Below are positions 59,501-64,000 of a DNA stretch of 64,000 bases, piece after piece; the first letter of the stretch is position 1; every line of letters begins with the position of its first letter. This stretch comes from Buxus sempervirens (Eukaryota > Streptophyta > Magnoliopsida > Buxales > Buxaceae), in contig OX387184.1 in NCBI GenBank assembly GCA_947561395.2, positions 2,852,001-2,916,000 on the forward strand, given 5' to 3'. Both the position numbers and the translations under genes were made by a program. The notes under the pieces are model-generated. The model made no database searches. It was not told the DNA's origin and saw nothing but the letters and a program-made list of their open reading frames with translations.

Positions 59501-61275
59501 CTTTTTCTTTCAAATTCCATATACAAGCATAAGATAATGAATTATAATATTTCATGAATATATCTTTGTTGTGTATTTCATGATGTTTAGAGATATCGTT
59601 TTTTTCATATGTATATATATTTTACTATAGAAAAAAAGTAAGCGTCTTCTTAATATTATATTGACCGTTAAATCATTGAATTAGTTAAATAGTTTTCAAC
59701 CAATCTAGATAAATGCCGATGAAGAAAACTTTGAAGGAGCAGTCTGGATTATCAAAAAAATCAAGATTACTCATTGTAGGCCTCCTCACCCTAGACTTGA
59801 GCAGTTGCAACAATTTTTAGATAAAATGCCTCCAACTTTCAGCGGTGCACCTTATAGTATGTCCACTATTTATAAGCGAATTAAAATTCTTGATGATCTT
59901 TTGATATCTATAAGATGCTCCGAGACTTATAAAACGATTTTAGGTAGTATTATGTTAGAGGGAGAAACGGATAAGTGGTGGCCGGCAATTTAAAAAAAAA
60001 AGATTTAAAAGCGTATTTTCCCTATAGTGCACATTTGTTGAAATGGTATTACAACAGTATGGTTTTGCGACAAATGTTACTTAGAGTGCGGAAACTTGAT
60101 GTCTTTGGCCATGAGAATAAAATCATTACCGCTGTATTTATATGCTTTCTCTTGAAAGAAAAACAACAATGGAGAACTTGTAAAATGATATTGTGTTTTA
60201 GAATGTCTCTTTTTTTTTAATGTACATAATGTTTTTTACAATGTAAATTTTGTTTCTTAATAATATAATGCGTGTACTCCTTTTCAAACTTAGAACTTTT
60301 TATGTCTATATTTTCCATTATTTTTTTTCTTTTTATCTTTCATAACCGCGTATCACATGTAAATTTTTACGAAAGCTCATGAGCCTTCATTACAACTACA
60401 ATCAATGATTCCTCCTTGCAATGCCTATAACCAATTAGTTAATTATTATATTCACTTAAAAACTAAACTCTTATAGTTCACTTGACTCGAAAATAATATT
60501 TTAAATTGAAATATTAATTACTTTGATGAAAATAGTTTGTACAAAACAATATTTACATGATTTAAATAACAATTCCAATGTCATGAACGCAAAACAATGT
60601 TCCAATAGTTCCAACTTTAAACTAATAGTTATAAAGTCTTTCGAAAAATTAAGAATTTTAGATTATGACAACAACCTTTTTAATGAACAATATCATTCTC
60701 CTTATTTGTAATGGTGTGATCAGAATTAATTAAATTAAGTTGGTGAAGATGAGCAAAGAACGAGGCACAAAAGAACAAAATATAATAGAGGAAATTAAAT
60801 TTTAAGTGATACTTTTAAAACATATTCAAGATTCAGTCATATTAGTTTTAAGAATTAGTGATGACGGTCTACTGAATGTACAAGAGGAAATTGATTTTAA
60901 GTGATATTTAAAATATAATTAAGATTCAGTTATATTAATTTTACTGAGTAATCAAATCTGAGTTATTTGTAATTATAACTGAATTAATATGACAACTTAA
61001 ATTATTATAATTAATAAAATTATACTGATTCTTAATTATGTTAAAAAGTATAACTAATCCACATGCATCAATAATTTTATGACTGAATTTGAATTATTTG
61101 GTAAACAGATAAAACAAAGGTTGGCATTTTAATGTGAGCTGACGTACAACCCAAGTGAGCTGGTTTGAATGTAAATAGCAACATAGTTAAGGAGAAAAGT
61201 GGAACAAAAATGTTAAATCGGCATTGGTTTTTAGTGAGCTGGTCTTGCATTTAATGCTCACTTTTTTCAAACGAA
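56550..61275. repeat. Large cluster of the GGAAATTGGTTTTTAGTG MITE family
   Basis: Arms of the MITE family also seen at 24060-25545 occur near 56765, 57285, 57643, 57700, 57915, 57975, 58030, 59170, 60785, 60890 and 61225, in both orientations. They are joined by ATTCAGTC, TTCTTGGTAATTAGAAATTAG and CATTTTACT blocks. 57640-57935 folds as a long inverted repeat. Apart from the gag fossil at 59760-59993 there is no coding sequence. AT-rich filler with many short open frames makes up the rest. Confidence 0.7.
59760..59993 (+). mobile_element. Gypsy gag fossil fragment
   Basis: An isolated stretch resembles the retrotrans_gag domain of plant Ty3/gypsy elements: QQFLDKMPPTFSGAPYS, a central helix with KILDDLLISIRCSE, and MLEGETDKWW near the end. 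No LTRs, zinc knuckle or pol are seen nearby. It is a broken, old remnant within the MITE cluster. Confidence 0.6.
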
Positions 61276-61392
61276 ATTGGTCTTGCATAGGTAGTGTAAA
61301 TAGCGATGCATTTAAGGACAAAAGTGGAAAGAGACGTTAGAAACTTAGGTCAAAATGGGAAAAAAAAAGTACAAAGAGTTTCTTTTATAATA

Positions 61393-64000
61393 CTAGTGGT
61401 GGGCACGTGCTTCGCACGTGCAAATGCCCATTACATACAAATGCCCATACCCATATTAGACAGTACAAAGATAACTTCAAAAACAATTAATGTGCATGCC
61501 ATGTTTGGGCCCTAGGCTTACAACAATTGATTATTGATGAGACCTATGAATTGCACAAAAGATTATTGATGAGACCTATTAACAAAAACAATAGATTATT
61601 GATGAGACCTATTAATTGCACAAAAGAATGAGATCATCAATACCCATCGAACATAACAGGAAGACAATAAAAAAGTTAGAAATAAAAAACAACAACATAA
61701 TGAGTTTAATCAAGTCATTTTTGTCATCAAGCTTTTTACAATGTAAGGGCTTTGATTCAATTAATAGAAGATATTTAATCATATGAACTGAAGGATTACC
61801 TCATAATGTAGGAGGACATTAAACATCAGAACTTAGATTATTTTGTAACACCTATAGCTTGAAGGAGAAAAAGCTACTTTGTAACACCTGTAGCTTAAAG
61901 GTACAAAAGGTACCTTAGCTGAAAGATTAGAACTTAGATTACTTAGTACAAATGTAGCTTAAAGGTACAAAAGGAGAAGAAGGTACTTAGTAACACCTGT
62001 AGCTTAAAGGTACAAAAGACTAACAAAAAGTAGCTTCAAGGAGAAGAAGCACAAGGGAAGATGAATGAAGCTACTTTGAAGCAAAAAAAAATACACTCAA
62101 ACCAGCTTGAGTTTTGAACTAAGAAAGTAGAGTTACAAAACATTTTTGTTTCTTATGAAGAAAAGAAAACAAACCAAAAAACATTAGTCTTTATGAAGAG
62201 GCTTATAGGTCTGTGTTAAGATCATGGACTCCTATAACTTTCAGTTGCTTCATCCCATCTTTTTGCACTATTATTGTAACATGGAGAAGGTATTCTTTTT
62301 TTGTTCGTTGATTCATCCATTTCTCCATGAGATCTGATTGATCCTGCAAAATTGTAAAACATTTAAATTAGAAAGTTAATGTATAAACTACGTATTTTGA
62401 AGTTGTGTTACTAAATTTACCACAGTATTGACTATTGAATCTGTTGTATGAGAGAGAAGTCTTTCTGCTTCTTTTCCAAATACTATTGTTGGAACAGTGT
62501 TTGTTGAATCAATCAGCTCCACTTTGACTTTGCACCTATATTTGAAAGTAGTTACAGTTTTCATCAGGAATATAATTTGATGAAGTGAGAATTATAACAA
62601 ATGTCTATTTCTGTTGTATTTGAAATTTTAATTATGTACTGACCTTGGTTCTGCAATGACATTGTCATTTTTGCACTGTTGACACGAGAAGATTGTACCT
62701 GCTGCAATAGTTTCTGAATGACTTTGAGCAGAGATTGCTCTTCGACAATGACTACAGGACATGTACCACAATTGCTGTTGTGGTAATATTCTGCTGATTG
62801 ATGCATTTAACCAAAAGTTGTCACCCTGTGATGAATACAACTAATTAATTAATAACGTAATAAATTTTGGTTGACAGAAGTTGACTCATGTGACATACAA
62901 AACAAAACAAAAAACTAATACAGGATCTTAATGTTTAATCTCACATGGAACACAAAGCATTGTGAAATACTTAAACTAATCAAAAGCATCTTTCTTTTCA
63001 TTGCAAAGGAAGCAACAAATTAGAACTGATGTTTATACAATATTTCTGTTAGATTTTGTTTAATGGTAGCAATTGTAGTTGCTTAATGCTTAAAGTGTTT
63101 TGTTTATACGATATTTTTGTTAGATTTTTGTTTTTTGGTACATTTGGGTTTGCTTCAAGTACTTTTGCATTTGTAGTTTTACCTGATGTTTAATACAAGT
63201 GTATGGATAAATGGAATGTATCATTGGATTCAGTCATCAGTTATTGGCAAAACGAATAAGTACTTGTAGAAACATATATGAGAAAAAGAAAAAAAGCTGC
63301 ACCATCACATAGAAGAAGATAATATAACAATTTACCATTTGTCCAATATTGAGGATGTTACTGATGGTTGTTGTTTCAACTTTGCCAACTATGCTAGATG
63401 ATGCATCTGCATGTTTGTGTGGTTCTTTGTTGATGAGGTCATTCAAGAGGCTGTCATTAGCAATTGACCTAAATAGATGACATATGAAATATTTATAAAA
63501 CTATAAATGAATGTGTGTACATAAATAAAATAAATTAAGAAAAGAAGAGAACAAACCAGCTACGTAATTCACTTGCTTCTTCAGTATCTGCATTAATTGT
63601 GATCTGTGTGTATGCAGTGGTTGATAATTGCTTTCCTAAATCAAATTTTGAATATTAGTTGATAACAATAAACATAAATTATAAATGTAATTTGAATATA
63701 TGAATTTACCTTTATAGTCCTTTATCAATAAAGAAGTTGCAGTAATGATTGGTTTTGAACTGATTTGTTCAGTTAGAGTTTTGCATTCATTATGCACGAA
63801 CGATCCCCATGCTGACAAAATAGTGGGTTGACAACTGTTGCAATATTAGAGACGAGTAAAAATCAGTAAGAACAAAAAAAATACTACTTATATTGCAAAG
63901 TAACATATATAATGTTGAAAAAGTGAATCATACTGTTTGTCCACAATAGTTATTTCTTTTAAAGATGCATCAGTTTGATCTCTTTTTCTTTTGACTTTGA
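61393..64000 (-). mobile_element. Helitron 3' half with RPA-like gene (continues past the right edge)
   Basis: On the minus strand the terminus reads GCACGTGC-GAA-GCACGTGC (8-bp stem, 3-base loop), then CCACCA, the terminal CTAG at 61396-61393, and a host T. An RPA1-like gene on the same strand ends 807 bp before this terminus. Plant Helitrons are known to encode RepHel plus RPA70-like single-strand binding proteins. The Rep/helicase would lie beyond 64000. The 61400-62200 stretch is non-coding, with several tandem copies of a TAGCTTAAAGGTACAAAAGG-type unit (about 61850-62040) and a GATTATTGATGAGACCTAT repeat (61529-61610). Confidence 0.72.
62203..64000 (-). CDS. Replication protein A 70 kDa-like protein (Helitron type), 3' part
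   Basis: Seven exons in phase with GT-AG introns are visible: 64000(+)-63934, 63834-63710, 63635-63557, 63468-63336, 62825-62644, 62535-62421 and 62343-62203 (stop TAA). The product is a C-terminal RPA1-like portion of about 280 residues. An OB-fold piece (KEITIVDKQ...AWGSFVHNECK, then LSTTAYTQITINADTEEASE) leads to the zinc-binding OB domain. There, NFWLNASISRI precedes two CxxC pairs (SCSHC and SCQQC), and KVKVELIDSTNTVPTIVFG and DQSDLMEKW follow. It would bind single-stranded DNA. Every exon in the window is open, which is unusual for transposon debris. The alternative is a host RPA1 paralogue that happens to lie by a Helitron end. Confidence 0.8.

Noticed and set aside
57000-59700. Short open frames in the MITE cluster
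   Set aside because: The composition is AT-rich, the frames are in inverted copies of one repeat, and there are no domains.

Overview
This 64 kb window is nuclear DNA from a flowering plant, probably a dicot or other non-grass angiosperm with a moderately large, transposon-rich genome. The evidence is spliced genes with GT-AG introns and plant-specific families (a proline-rich cell-wall protein, a heptahelical HHP protein, plant NUP188), plus plant-type RTE and L1 LINEs, copia and gypsy fossils, MULE, Harbinger and MITE DNA transposons, Helitrons, and a mitochondrial nad1 insert. The species cannot be named from the sequence.

Layout. (1) 974-19379, minus strand: the first 16 coding exons of the nucleoporin NUP188; the rest runs off the left edge. 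Its introns hold an RTE LINE (1-575), a 5'-truncated L1 with target-site duplications (6042-6637), a mitochondrial nad1 fragment (7150-7385), a copia fossil (7400-9975) and a solo LTR (9981-10351). (2) 19821-24046: a Harbinger-like DNA element carrying a Myb/SANT ORF and a small two-exon gene. (3) 24060-26680: MITE clusters and nested inverted-repeat elements. (4) 27019-34545, plus strand: a complete 13-exon BRE/BRCC45 homologue. (5) 37094-38910, plus strand: a complete 3-exon beta-tubulin gene. (6) 41217-44263, minus strand: a 2-exon secreted proline-rich protein of the PRP2/PRP4 type with about 20 repeats. (7) 46721-55869: a Mutator-like element with long terminal inverted repeats. It contains a nearly whole HHP (PAQR/HlyIII) gene, which is itself split by a 6.5 kb LTR-type insertion. 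(8) 56468-61390: a Helitron 3' end, many copies of one MITE family and a gypsy gag fossil. (9) 61393 to the right edge, minus strand: a second Helitron 3' terminus followed by a spliced, in-frame RPA1-like gene of the kind plant Helitrons carry.

The host genes act in separate processes: nuclear pore scaffold, BRISC/BRCA1-A deubiquitinase complex, microtubules and cell wall. They do not form a functional cluster. NUP188 and the PRP gene are, from memory, neighbours in Arabidopsis (At4g38760/At4g38770), so the window may keep an old syntenic pair now spread apart by BRE, tubulin and transposons. The most notable structures are the HHP-carrying MULE with an LTR element inside the captured coding exon, the Harbinger element with a captured two-exon gene, the Helitron with an open RPA-like gene, and the nad1 trans-intron insert.
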